The notes below the pieces were generated by a model. The model was not told the origin of the DNA and did no database searches. It saw nothing but the letters and a program-made list of their open reading frames with translations. A DNA stretch of 64,000 bases from Haemonchus contortus (Eukaryota > Nematoda > Chromadorea > Rhabditida > Trichostrongylidae): positions 44,837,695 through 44,901,694 of the forward strand of contig LS997567.1 of the NCBI GenBank assembly GCA_000469685.2. The letters are read 5' to 3'. The translations under genes and the position numbers were made by a program. Shown piece by piece: positions 11,773 through 25,061 of the stretch; the stretch's first letter is position 1; each line of letters starts with the position of its first letter.

Positions 11773-12465
11773 GACACGATGAATAAGCATTTGCTCAAGC
11801 CCAGAACATGCACAATTGTCGCTGTCAACTATTTCAACAATATATTTCGCTACCATAACCTCATCATACTGAATGAGGAATAGTCCAGGTGACATGGCAC
11901 TAAACTGGAGATAACCTTGAGTGTGTCCCATTTTCCTCTTGCCAAGACACACATCTCACTCTTGCTGTCCATTGCTGGACGTCATTACAAGGGACGTGTT
12001 CACATTTACAAACAGTAAAAAAACAACAATCGACATATCAATGCACATATAGTGAAACAGTGGGTGGGTACGTGGGTGAACTTCATTCAAAGAAGTAATA
12101 GGAACGCGCTACGTAAGAAACTGGGTAGCAAATGTTACCTCGTCTGTTTCAGCTATCAGGTCCTGTAAATGAAGCTGAAATGAAGCACGTGTCATGTCCT
12201 TGGATGAATCAACAAGATTGTTCACAGGACTTCCACACAATAAACAAAACGGCAAGGATGAACTAACTATTGAAAATATATGCATTAATTGTCCGAATCC
12301 CAAGAACATCATAGAACGAAACGGAACGGATGAAATGAGTAAGACGGACTGCTGCGCAATCATTGGCAATTTTTTTTGATCTGTTAACGAATGCGATATA
12401 TGCAATAACATCCTCAAACTCCAAATCGCACAGAATTTTATTGCTTGCTTCCTTCTTGAAAGTGC
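11773..12465 (-). CDS. Candidate gene fragment, three exons, family unknown (12,465-~12,350; 12,266-12,139; 11,904-11,773)
   Basis: Three consecutive minus-strand segments are open, bounded by plausible splice sites and in compatible phase. The first has CDLEFEDVIAYIAFVN (acceptor TCTCGTAG). The second has FCLLCGSPVNNLVDS and SFQLHLQDLIAETDE (acceptor TTTCAATAG, donor GTAACA). The third has FSAMSPGLFLIQYDEVM and VEIVDSDNCACSGLEQ (acceptor ATCTCCAG, donor GTGAGC). The CxxC pair followed by alternating hydrophobic strands faintly recalls zinc-ribbon OB-fold proteins; that is inference only. Downstream the frame runs into the 3' end of a mariner relic (11,094-11,690), so the gene may be truncated. 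The opposite strand is also open over parts of this stretch, which lowers confidence. Confidence 0.4.
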
Positions 12466-12942
12466 CTACGAGAAGTCAATGTACGTGGAAGTGTTTAAGA
12501 ATATGCGCGTATATCAATATGGTGAGTATCGAAGAACATGCAGAGCTAGATGTAAAGTGCAGTATTCTCTCGGTGAACATAACATAATAACATTGAAATT
12601 TTCTTCATGCGTATGCCATTCAGCGATAAATAGAGAAAATTATAGTTAGTATCTTGAGCGCACTTGTGACATCCCGCCACTAATGTTCAATTCCATTACA
12701 TAATATGAGAGCACCCGAGCCCCACAGTTGGATACAAAAAAAAAGCGTTCCGGTTTAGAATTCTTACACATTTACTACTTAGTCGTGTCCTATGGATCTG
12801 ATGGACCAAAATTTTTTGATATGACTCAGCGAACTGATTTCGAACCTTGCCCACCCATACAACATGCAAGACCGGCAATATTTTATATATGTATAGTCGT
12901 AGCTAACATAACTGGCCCTGACCGCTGTCTTTGGATTCTTAC

Positions 12943-13109
12943 CTTTAGCTGAATGCTTATGTAGCGGATAGTGCTTAATCGCCACAGTATAAAAAGGGCC
13001 TTTGAATGGCTCAATTGTGACGCTATTCTGATGAAAGAAACGAGTAAGCATATTCGTTCTACACATGCTCGTACCGACGGAAAAACAAAGTTGACAGAGG
13101 CGAAAATCG
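12943..13109 (-). CDS. Candidate upstream exon, family unknown
   Basis: 167 bp between acceptor TTTTGCACAG and donor GTAAGA, the two best splice signals in this area. Two of three frames are open. One reads CRTNMLTRFFHQNSVTIEPF, the other FVFPSVRACVERI. It may belong to the same minus-strand gene as 11.8-12.5 kb. Another possible exon lies at about 12,768-12,870 (KVRNQFAESYQKILV, donor GTAAGA). Frame and identity are unresolved. Confidence 0.3.
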
Positions 13110-13937
13110 CTGTGCAAAAGGAATTAAACCCAATGTAGGGGGAATCGTAAGAAGCAGACTATGTCAGTATGATCTAAAACCGCAAAGCAGTCCCCTTCTA
13201 ACTGGCATGTGAATTGAGTAGACTGAAAATACTGTTCATACAAAAATGCAAGATCTCAGCTACTGTTGCAATTTTTTGAGGATTTTGCAGCAAATGCATA
13301 GCCTATACGGATGAAACCTTGCTTTGAGATCAGATAGGCTCATTTCGACTCGTAAATCTCGTTGTTTCAAACTCTAATCCTACATCATCGCTGCAACCAT
13401 TCCCTTATTCTCTACTTCTACCTCATTCAAGACATGAGGACTGGTTAACTGTCTTGATATTCCAAAATATCCCTTAACTGTCTTGTAATTCCAAATATTC
13501 CAAGTTCTGAATAATTCCTAGAATCAATTTGCAACACCATTCACAGCCAAGAAGCAGCATTTGAAATGAACAAGAACACTGAGGTGGGGTGGCAACGTTT
13601 GCGGTCATGGGAGACTTTTGTGTTTTCAGAGCAATACGCTTGCTGATTGCATGCCTGATGCGTGATACGCTCGAAATAGACGACCTGCACTCACATAAAT
13701 CATATATGCTAATTGCGGTGACCAGTTGCGCGAGTATATGTATTCACCGCCTACCCAGTCTCTAAGGCTTCTGCAATTGCCATTTCTTACTTCTTCAACT
13801 AATTCAAACTGGTTCAGTGTCAGAGGTGCGAGTCAATAGCTGAGCAATTTTTTCCGCGCACGAAAAATGTTGGAGCAACCAATAGCATCAAGAGAAGCAT
13901 GCTATCTCTTATTTCGTTTAATTTCACTACTATTTTT

Positions 13938-14580
13938 TTGCAGTAGCGCCCAGAAAACTTCGGCCGAATGCTTTCGTCCGTAGTGGCGCACTTCATATAC
14001 GCATGGTCGCGGATTCGAGTCCTGGGTCTTTATTCGCCTGGGCCTATCAAACCTTCCATTCCTCTGGGGTCGCTCACATGGTACCGGACTCGTCTGGGAG
14101 GATAAAAGCCCTAGCTTGTTCATGGGCAGGCCACCGCAGGCCATTGTGTAGGCCAAAAACGTATTCAATGCGCCACTACGATTTTGTATGGAAGTCGATG
14201 CGTGAGCGCATTCTCAGATGGGATTGATTACCGCCCTCTACCCTCCTAATTTATCCTTCATTATTATCCTTCAACTAAAGCATTTTTTTACACTATAAAA
14301 TGCTATTCGACTGCAAAGTACCAATATCCACGCAACTAAGAGCAAGGTGTTTGCTGCTGTAGTAGATTTCGCTGAAAACAAGGCTAGCAACCTCTGCAAT
14401 TATTAACACCTTATGTGCGTTTTTCTCCTTCACTGTGTTCAGTATTAGCGCTCGTACACTTTATGCATGGCAGCGCTCGTACACTTCATGCATGGCAAAA
14501 AGGAAAGAAATCCAGGAAGGGCTCATGTTATCCGTATTTCTAGTTGATTTTAAGTCCAAGCTCTTTGGATTGTGAAACAT
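13938..14580. mobile_element. Second copy of the 944-1,463 MITE, split by a SINE
   Basis: Begins GCAGTAGCGCCCAGAAAACTT. After the SINE at about 13,978-14,250 it continues with blocks inverse to 1,150-1,330 (TTATGTGCGTTTTTCTC, CGCTCGTACACTTTATGCATGG). The last block is locally duplicated in tandem. Right end uncertain. Confidence 0.5.
13978..14250 (+). repeat. tRNA-derived SINE copy
   Basis: B-box-like GGATTCGAGTCCTG, then the family body: GACTCGTCTGGGAGGATAAA, GGCCACCGCAGGCCATTGT, GCCACTACGATT and GGAAGTCGATGCG. The same body occurs at 1,566-1,700, 40,965-41,225, 52,500-52,680 and 58,890-60,740. Confidence 0.65.
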
Positions 14581-14595
14581 GATAAGACCAGTGAT

Positions 14596-14815
14596 CTACG
14601 CACGCTCATGCGTGCACCACATGTCCACAAGCTCTCATCTACGATCTTACTCGAGGAGAGCAGTAAAACGTTTTCACGTTCCGTATGAACGACACTGCCT
14701 TACCCAAAATCCCCCTTAAGTTCCATTTCTGGAAATCGCGCATCAGAGTTAAGCACTCAAGAGCAAAATATCCTTTCAAGAGGGTAGCTGTCATTACATT
14801 TATATTGAAAATATC
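14596..14815. repeat. Dispersed 215-bp repeat, copy 2 (inverted relative to 2,690-2,905)
   Basis: Shares GCGTGCACCACATGTCCAC, CCCAAAATCCCCCTTAA and CTTTCAAGAGGGTAGCTGTC, in inverse order and orientation, with the first copy. Confidence 0.65.
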
Positions 14816-14819
14816 ATTC

Positions 14820-16890
<2,071 letters not shown>

Positions 16891-16904
16891 AATGGACTTT
16901 GACT

Positions 16905-17288
16905 GCGAACGTCAGTTTTGAAGAAACCGCGTTGCAGCACATATTGTCTACAGATCCGAACCGCATATCTGTCAAGGGAATGTTGACGGATGGCCTTCAA
17001 TTTTTATGGTACCTCGCCAATAGCAGTCATACAACATGCTGTGAAATACGTGACCATTCATCACATTTTGCTGACTGCTTCGGAAATGGTAGGTGGCAGA
17101 TATGACATGCAGCAGTGGATGTCCATTGAAGTTGACTCCACTAAAGTTTTAACTGGGTGAAAGCCCCGTGCTACACATGACAGATAGCTTTCCCATGTGT
17201 TATACAGCGACAGTTCTCTATATTTCGAATGAATACAGAAGAGCAATTGCAGTTGACAACACTTGCAGTCTACGTATACGACTGGATG
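16905..17288 (+). CDS. Candidate two-exon fragment, family unknown (about 16,905-17,088 and 17,208-17,288)
   Basis: The first segment ends in donor GTAGGT after FADCFGNG. The second lies between acceptor TTATACAG and donor GTGAGA and reads LYISNEYRRAIAVDN in the frame that follows. A competing frame (NFYGTSPIAVIQHAVKY, then RQFSIFRMNTEEQL) is also open across both, so the frame cannot be decided. No family recognised and no flanking exons found. Confidence 0.25.
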
Positions 17289-17329
17289 GTGAGAAACATT
17301 CTGTAAGGCTAGACATTTCTAGTCTAAAC

Positions 17330-18860
17330 CTTACCAGTCAGTGTATGCAAATATACATAGGTAAATATTAAAGCTAGGATTTGCGGTATCGGTAGTCTTC
17401 GAGATGATGAGGAAATATAATCTCCTCTTTAAAACTGCATAGCACAGAATTCAGAGTTCTAGTGAGGTTGCATGAACCACATGAGGATAGCCTATATTCC
17501 GATGGCTGTATGTGAGCGGCACATTTTGAAACGAACCTATATTATTCCTTTTATTTCAATCTCTCAACCCCCCCCCCATCCTTTCCCCTCGTGTATGGTG
17601 TGCTCTAGATTCCAAAAAAGTGTAAATGTCCTTAAATCGTCACGTAGTTATTTATTTCCCAAACCATCATTCTCAACAGCTCCATGCATAGAAATTACGC
17701 GTCACATACTTTTTTACACTGCATTATAACGAGTTCTTAGTAGTACATAAATTTCAGACGATTTGGACTATTCTCGAACATTGAACACCTTCAATGAAAC
17801 AGCCGAAAAACCGCCTCCTATTGAATGTTTACCAGTTTCGGTTTATAGCGACCGAGGCTATTGAATTTCCTTGACATCGACATATGAGAAGCATGTGGAA
17901 CGCGAGCCCAAAAGATTTCACCAGTTTTCTGATTTCATTGGTTCATTATGTGGAAAGTCAGCGCAAAATAAGCAATCAACTCACATATTGGGAGAACGAA
18001 TTTGCTCTTGAAACTATCAAAAAACCAATCACACTTCATAAATGAGTCTCGCCAGTTGAAAAAAGGTTCATAGAATGCGGCTGAGCAGTAGTGATCTCAA
18101 GAGACCAATCGAAACGCGGAAGACTGAACCAAATCAGGCCTCTATTTCGTCAAATCTGCCACCAGAAATACCCCGTGATTCTCATAATGCTAAATGCTCA
18201 TTATCTGGTGAAGCTTTACCTTGATTGAGGAAAAGAGGCTTTTAAGATAGAAGGAATATAGCCGTTCAAATTAACCAATCTCATTACGATGCGCCTCATA
18301 GCTGACTTCCATTCGTAATCATAGAGACATTCGGAAACACTCTGCTTTTGAACGAATTCGATCAGAGAAAAGGGGACCCATGTTTAGTTCAAAGCTCTTA
18401 TCCTCCAGGCGGGTCCAGTATCAATGAATCGATGTAACTACATAGCAAATCTTCCTCTGCGTTTCACCCAATATTACTTTCGATAAACCTCAACAAATCA
18501 ATCTAAAAAATAGAAAGCTATCCAAAAAACTACACTCTATATAAGAAGCGGCTCTCACTACGGCTTCTGAATATCATATCAAAGCTAAAACCAAAAGTGA
18601 AAAGTAAGTGCTCGTAATGTAATATTCACTGAGGAAAAGTAGCGAAAATCCCCTCTCACGCGGGTTATAGCTGAGTACACTTTTTCAAAGACCATGGAAT
18701 TGCATGATGTAGAAAAGAAACGTTTGAATAAGAGGGAAGCCTTCGGAACTTGATCGATAGTTTTCTGCAACAATTGTAGCGGCCATATTGTATGAAATGA
18801 GTGAACGAGACGTTAGAGTAGTTAGCACGTTTGCATACATTAGTCTGAGGGATCGATGCG
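17330..18860. other. AT-rich, nothing recognised
   Basis: A C-run and AT-rich DNA only. TGTGCTCTAGATTCCAAAAAAGTGTA occurs at 16,750 and 17,600, hinting at a short repeat. Confidence 0.45.
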
Positions 18861-18876
18861 ACAGAATGATGCTTAC

Positions 18877-21594
18877 CAACCCCCTCAAAAGCCGTTGCTC
18901 CTACGGCTGCGGTGTCTCCGATTATCGCAATTCGTAAGCTTGAATTGTACGATGGCATTTGATATTTATTTGAAGAGAAACCCTTTAGGGAAAAAGCTCA
19001 ACAACTGTCATTATTCCAACTGGTCAGGGAGTCAAATCGCTAATTTCTTAACTGTGGACTTTAAGAGCATTCAATTTCTTGAATCATATAAGCGACTAAT
19101 GTGCCAGTGATTCCTTGTCTCTCAATCACCTCAGATGAGCAGCAAGCCAGTTGTGGCGCTCGAATAACTTGCAAAGACTTGAGGAAATGGTAGGTGAGTT
19201 ACTGAATAATGGTTTACTTGGACTTAGTGAAGGAAAGCAAACTATGATGCGAGCGTTGGAGTGCTGCTGGATCAAAACTAATATCTGACTGACTATGGAA
19301 TATGGGCACTTCAAAAATCAAATGATAGTTTTCGTTGAAACGCCCCAATATTTCGACCAAACCAATGTTTGTGTGAAAATTTTGACTTATCGTATGTATG
19401 TATGTGATTCTTATGACAAAAAGAACTATGAAGAAGCATCCAGCTAGATTCCAGCGATTTCAATTTATTTAAGAATAGACATAAGAAAGAGAAATGCAAT
19501 CCTTACTTCCAGACAGAAACTCCTTAAGAATTTGGTTAAGACCACAATATGTATGTAGCACGAATTCCTCCTGTCACCGTAAAATCATTATAACAACACT
19601 TGGAAGCTAACTGAATTATTGTTATCATGAAGGTGTTGCTAATTGTTTGTTCCCCGATTAGCACCGAAAAAAGGTGCAATCAAATTTATAGTTCACTTTC
19701 AAAAAGTAATTACAGCCCGAGATGCTCCCAATTAGGAGCATTCTGATTGAGAACTATGCACTCAAAACAAGCAGGGAAGAAAGCACAAAAATCGCATTTA
19801 CTGGATCCCTTGAGATCCATTTTAGAGCAGCGCTGACCTACATCTTAGTTTCACCTTCAATCACATGAGTTTTAGCTAGAGGATTTGTGAAAGGACAGGG
19901 TGGATTCGAATACTTAAATACCTCTAAGCATACGAAGGGGGAAGGATAGGGACGAATGATAATTGTGGAAAACTTATTTGTTTACTTCTAGATGTCTCCG
20001 AGTCCATACGTAAATCTAAGAATTGATAGAAATCTTCTAAAAACGTTCTCTGCAAAAGTTTATCAAGTAACAGTGGAACCAGTGGTACGATGTAATGCTA
20101 GCTCTTATCTGTCCCTTACTGAATTTTGCCGGTTTTTTTATATTGTATAATGAATTAATAATCAAGGGAATGGTTAAATCCGTGTAATCATAGGCGTGGT
20201 GATATTAATCTCTACAAGGTTTGTATGTATACGATGCTCTGGAATACGAGTTTCCTTTTCCTCAAAATTGAATCACGTCGAAACACTGCGGCTCATAAAT
20301 AGGCTCTTTTAAGAATGTCCACCAAGAGAAAAGGGGATGATGTTACTATCTGTGACGACTATCAGAAAAAACATTTATCCTTGATTGCCCTGGTAATGGC
20401 ATGCAGAAGCGAATGATAAGATATGTCTATAATCGAAATATAGATGTTGACTAATGAAATCTTCTTGCTAGTACTACCTTATTAAGGCTCTAAATCACAT
20501 CAAATAACAAAATTCCAAAATCCAAGAAATTAGGCAGTCCATGCGTACGGTGAAGTGATGTCAATCCATATAATTCAAATAGTTATCAAAAACGCATTTC
20601 CGACCCCACAATGCAGCTCAACTAGAATGTTTTCATTTTTCCAGTGGTCGTTTCTACAAAAGCATTAAAAACAGCAGTGAGGTGAAAATACATCATAACG
20701 ATTCGCGCTTTGGCGACGTCTTACCACAGAAACAATTGGAGTAAAAGGAAAACGATTGGAGCAGTTTTCTGTGGTGTGTACACACACGTCTCGATGATAA
20801 GTTGAGCAAATAGATTGCCGAACGAACCGAGCAGGGAAGTTTGCTCTTTAGATAAAGGTTAAAAATGAAGATTTGTTCTCTTGTGGGACAAAACTAATAT
20901 TTTCTACTCAGAGCAGAGATCACAATTCAATGACTTACAGACTGAATTCTAACAGAAGAGTTCCGACAACTATCCTACTATTTGGCTTGCAACTTACCAA
21001 ATACGTGCAGTTGAGCCAACCCCAGCCGCAGAACCATTCACCATTGCAAAGTGATTCCCCGAGTACACCATCGACATTAGGATTTTCCCAAAAATCACCA
21101 ACCTTCTTTACGCGATACCGAGAAATATACCTCCAGAAGTTATTCGCAAACATTGAGGAATTTATCTCCAGAATCGCTTAATAAGAAGAAGATGTGTGGG
21201 TAATCATAACCGAACTTCATTAATGGTAAGAATAACTTGTAGGACGAGTGATCGAGTGTGAAACCGTGAAATTTACATATGGCTGGAGGCTTGCTGTCTT
21301 TGCATCGATCGCGCGGCATCGCATCGCTCTTCGAATAGCACACTCTCTCCTAGCGCTGACCGCTGCTTTTCCTCGAGCCCCCCCCCCCCCTCTTCACATC
21401 CGTTGACAGATGGACCACTATGATGTTGAAACCTCTTGGAGGATTGACTTAATGCTAGAAATACGGTCAAATGACACTTGAAAAAAGGAATTAAAAGCTT
21501 TAAGTTACGTACAAAATTAAATGGAACGTCGAGGATAGAACATGCGGCAATGGGAAGTGTCGCTACTGCCATGTGCAATGTTTGGAGATCAAAT
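18877..21594 (-). CDS. Candidate exon cluster, family unknown (21,594-21,513; 21,102-20,998; ~19,200-19,130; 18,938-18,877)
   Basis: Four exon-like segments share the minus strand: a hydrophobic one with LHMAVATLPIAACSILDV before donor GTACGT; VGDFWENPNVDGV and CNGEWFCGWGWLNC before donor GTAAGT; SLCKLFERHNWLAAHL before donor GTGATT; and LRIAIIGDTAAVGATAFEG before donor GTAAGC. The donors are good, but the phases were not closed into one protein and no family is recognisable. They may belong to one membrane or secreted protein gene, or be chance. Confidence 0.3.
19330..20930. other. AT-rich, nothing recognised
   Basis: No frame or repeat supported. Confidence 0.5.
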
Positions 21595-21639
21595 CTTGAA
21601 TCCAACCTCCTTTTGACCGTTCCCGATTTGCAACTTTTT

Positions 21640-22085
21640 GGAGCGGGTTGAATGGCACTGGAGCATCTGTGAGCATGGAATCACTCACTTCCACAGTCGT
21701 TCGTTTCATAACGTCTTTGAAACAGACGATTATTCAAATTGGACCCTGGTCCTGGGAGGGAGTCGAATAAGTGCTATTTAATATGGAAGGACTAATCTGA
21801 TTAGATTAGGACTTTCTAGAGTCATCAAAGATCTATTTCTTTTGACCCTGTAAAACGCTGTAACAAATATTGCATACAGCATATTACATTCCTGGAACGT
21901 GCCCACAGAAAAGTGTGAAAAAAAGAACAGAAAGCCTCAATATCTTATCAGAAGATTAGTATATTTGATTTTAATCTGTGGAAAGCTCTACTTTCGAGCA
22001 GGTGGTAATCTGCTCAAGTGAGTATAACCATGCTCCAAAGACCACTCGTCACTGCGACCTGTGTAGATGGGTACACTCGTAGATT
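21640..22085. other. Nothing recognised
   Basis: No long frame or repeat structure found. Confidence 0.5.
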
Positions 22086-22089
22086 CGGA

Positions 22090-22310
22090 CAGCGCACGGC
22101 AAACTGTGCCGGGAAATTCGTGGCGATTCAAACGACTCTGGCGCCTATTATTGAGGCACAAGCATGAAGTGGAATAGTTGAGAGTGGTCGGCTGATCCTA
22201 CTAATCTACTCCAGTCAATGTTTGTCCCCCAATAATAGGCGTCAAAATCGTTGGAATCGCCACGAGTTCCGCCGTGCAATTTGCCGCCGCACTCCGAATC
22301 GCACGAATGT
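22090..22310. mobile_element. Palindromic MITE, family P, copy
   Basis: Arms with GCGATTCAAACGACTCTGGCG and its complement around a core of AATAATAGGCGTCAA. Ends decayed. Confidence 0.6.
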
Positions 22311-22319
22311 TCCGTTTCC

Positions 22320-23285
22320 CGTGTAGATCGGCTGCGGTAACGTTTGTGTATTTTTCGTACTTTGTACTACCCTTATTATATTTACTTTGTTGTAAGGTAT
22401 TCTAGTAGCTATGGCTATACACAACCTGAGGTCCAATTACTGGAGTCCTTCGATCGAGATCTCCCCAGCTATGGAGAACTGAGAGATAATTGGTTGACAG
22501 ATTCCAGTGGGTACCTCGAGGGCGCCAGACACCAGATGCCAATGTGGAGTCAATTAGAGATTGTTTCTACAAATTCTTATCACATCAGAATAGCACGACA
22601 TTCGCTACCATAGACATCATATAGTAGAAGGGATAACAATATACTACTCGTAATCGGCAAACATCTATGAGGAAATAAGAGTCGTCTTTGTTGCTGTCGT
22701 TGCCTGTTTCAGAAAAAAAGAAACACTATACTAAGTCTTTACAAGGACTACACAAGATTGCTTTTTTTGTTAGCGATGCAACCGCTGGCTTGTCACTATT
22801 TTGGAAGCCTGGTAGTATTCCATCTTGATTAGTGAATTCATCCAGACCATTCTTGCATGGCATCCACTTAGATCAATTACATACGCCCTTCATGTTCACA
22901 TCCATCAATTACGCGATCGAGAAATTCCTCCAGCTAAACGCAGGCGCTCAATTTTGACACTTCTTCCTTACAAGACAACTTATCAAACTTTTCGGGTTAA
23001 AAATCGAGGGACGTTTCAATTATATCATACATTTACTACGACTTCTGGAAAACTTATATCATTGTTATGCGTGAGCACACCAATTCCGCGCGATTATTTC
23101 ACAAGCCTCGTTTGCGCCCCATAAGTTCTGACAGAAGGCCCTACCAATCTAGTGTACAAGCAATTTCTAATATTCACCACACATTTTGGCGGAGCTGTTT
23201 ACAACATGATTTGATAAGCGAAATGATAGATTGATAATGTCCCATCTCTTTTTTGAGAGTCAAAGTAGCACAAAGAAGTCTTGTC
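22320..23285. other. No gene assigned
   Basis: A plus-strand frame at 22,395-22,610 (YTQPEVQLLESFDRDLP) is protein-like but has no flanking exons or known family. Confidence 0.4.
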
Positions 23286-23292
23286 ACATTAA

Positions 23293-23865
23293 AGGCACAG
23301 TTCACGATAATTTTTTGGTGATCCAAATTATGATGAAAAATGGAAAACAAGGTCGAAAATAGCGCGATGAAGGTGGAGAAACTGCGTGAAACGGTGTTCT
23401 CAAAGCGATAAAAAGCTCCGAAAACCCGTTTAAAAGGGGACTGGACGAGAATGAGACCAGAAAAATGAGGAAGAGTGGAGCGTTTGGATAAACTATACAA
23501 TGTGTCTCACTGCGTACGTGGGGGTCCTGGTACGAATAACAGACTATGGTAAGCAGAAATTCATTCACTTGTAAACATAAGTAGACAAAAAACCCTAGCA
23601 ACAGCAAAAGTAGCTCACGTTTTTCAGCCTCTAGGAGTAGGAAATTAAATAAGGGATCGTGGCAGCAAAAAGAATAACAGAGGAAAAAAGAATGGGAGAA
23701 AACATCGCCTAATCATTCGGCGACCAGCTGATTGTGTGTGGGTCCTAGAACGAATAGTTGCAATCTCTGTTGTCTCGACACTCGTCTGACGTAATGACGA
23801 GACATCGATCGAGAGGCGGGAAAGCCATTGAGTTTCCGCCCACCGAATTATCGTGAACTGTGCCC
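23293..23865. mobile_element. TTAA-type (piggyBac-like) MITE, 573 bp
   Basis: Ends AGGCACAGTTCACGATAAT and ATTATCGTGAACTGTGCCC are flanked by TTAA at 23,289-23,292 and 23,866-23,869. Same family as 1,858-2,590. It lies about 400 bp beyond the PERK stop codon. Confidence 0.75.
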
Positions 23866-24257
23866 TTAAGCAAGTCATTTAGCTTGCGCAGAGCTCGTAA
23901 ACAATATAGACTCAAATAAATCATTTATTTTAAAGACCCTAGGTTGGAATCCCGCCGCAGTTGGCTATTTACACAATATACAGTAAGAGAATGGAATTCA
24001 GGAGAACTTAAAAAGATCACATCAAGGACCCATTATCGTATATGACAATTTCTTGGCTATTGATGGTCAAACAAGTTACAATACTCACGAACTTACTGTC
24101 AGGAATCTTACATGAGTTGAGTCATACATGACTTAAAAGAAAATCCCTCGTTGGTTTGGAAAAACCTAATTTATACAAACGGACTACATCAAAACTCCAA
24201 AACTTGTGGATATCTATAAAAGAGGAGTGCCATACGGCAGCACACCTGTTCGAAACA

Positions 24258-24434
24258 TTAGATTGAAGACTTTAGCAGAGAAGCATCACTTTTTATACGA
24301 CGTCTGATGCCTGGTGTACGATTACCCAACATTAAATGGGTTTCCACTCCACTCATATAGTCCGAATCCAAAATTTCATCGCACGTCGGACGCTTGTTCG
24401 GATCCATACTGGTCAACCAGGCGATGAAGTCCTT
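24258..24434 (-). CDS. pek-1: PERK terminal exon
   Basis: 58 codons plus TAA. Contains [17 protein letters not shown], the kinase alpha-I region with the conserved Arg (PERK: MLSPSPMERPEAINII), and ends [17 protein letters not shown]. Acceptor AACTTTCAG. A possible AATAAA signal on this strand lies about 330 bases past the stop. Confidence 0.95.
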   Translation of the reverse strand, partial: KDFIAWLTSMDPNKRPTCDEILDSDYMSGVETHLMLGNRTPGIRRRIKSDASLLKSSI

Positions 24435-25011
24435 CTGAAAGTTTCAAATGACTTTCCCATCACTTGCTGATCCTTAATTTTACGCCCTGAGTTTATTTGA
24501 AGCATTTCACATCGTTATTCTTGATCACACGCAATCTTCTCAGAAGCATACTGTATAGTAACCTTCATTAGACTAGAAATCACAGACTGGGGATCCTGGT
24601 GATAAAACATGAATTTCAGAAACGATCGTCATATGCTTAGAACAAAGTATGCCTAATGAGGAGAGGGCTTAGCTAGGTTAACCATTTGTCAGATAGGAAT
24701 ACCATAGACGACTTCCGACAAAATGAGTTGACTTTGGGCGATAAACAACTTAACACAAGGCCGTCCATTACAAGCCCTAATTGGTAATTCCTATTCCAAC
24801 GCAGATATCGTTGTACATAACGATCACATTTCTATAGAACACTGTTTCCAATATAATGAATTCGACTTTTGGCGAACTGATGAATGGTCAGCAGGGCGAG
24901 TCCTCAGTGAGCACCACATTCCCAAAAACAACACAATCAGCCAAGTTGTTGCTGGAGAGTTATCCTACTTATATAATCGGCCCAGTGTGCCTGTTGGTGT
25001 GTTTGTGTGTG

Positions 25012-25061
<50 letters not shown>

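Noticed and set aside
18877..21594. Receptor-type or GPCR-like gene suggested by hydrophobic and cysteine-bearing segments
   Set aside because: Motifs were too weak to name a family; kept only as unassigned exon candidates.
23302..23607. Hydrophobic minus-strand frame that could be a membrane protein
   Set aside because: It lies wholly inside a TTAA MITE with inverted ends.
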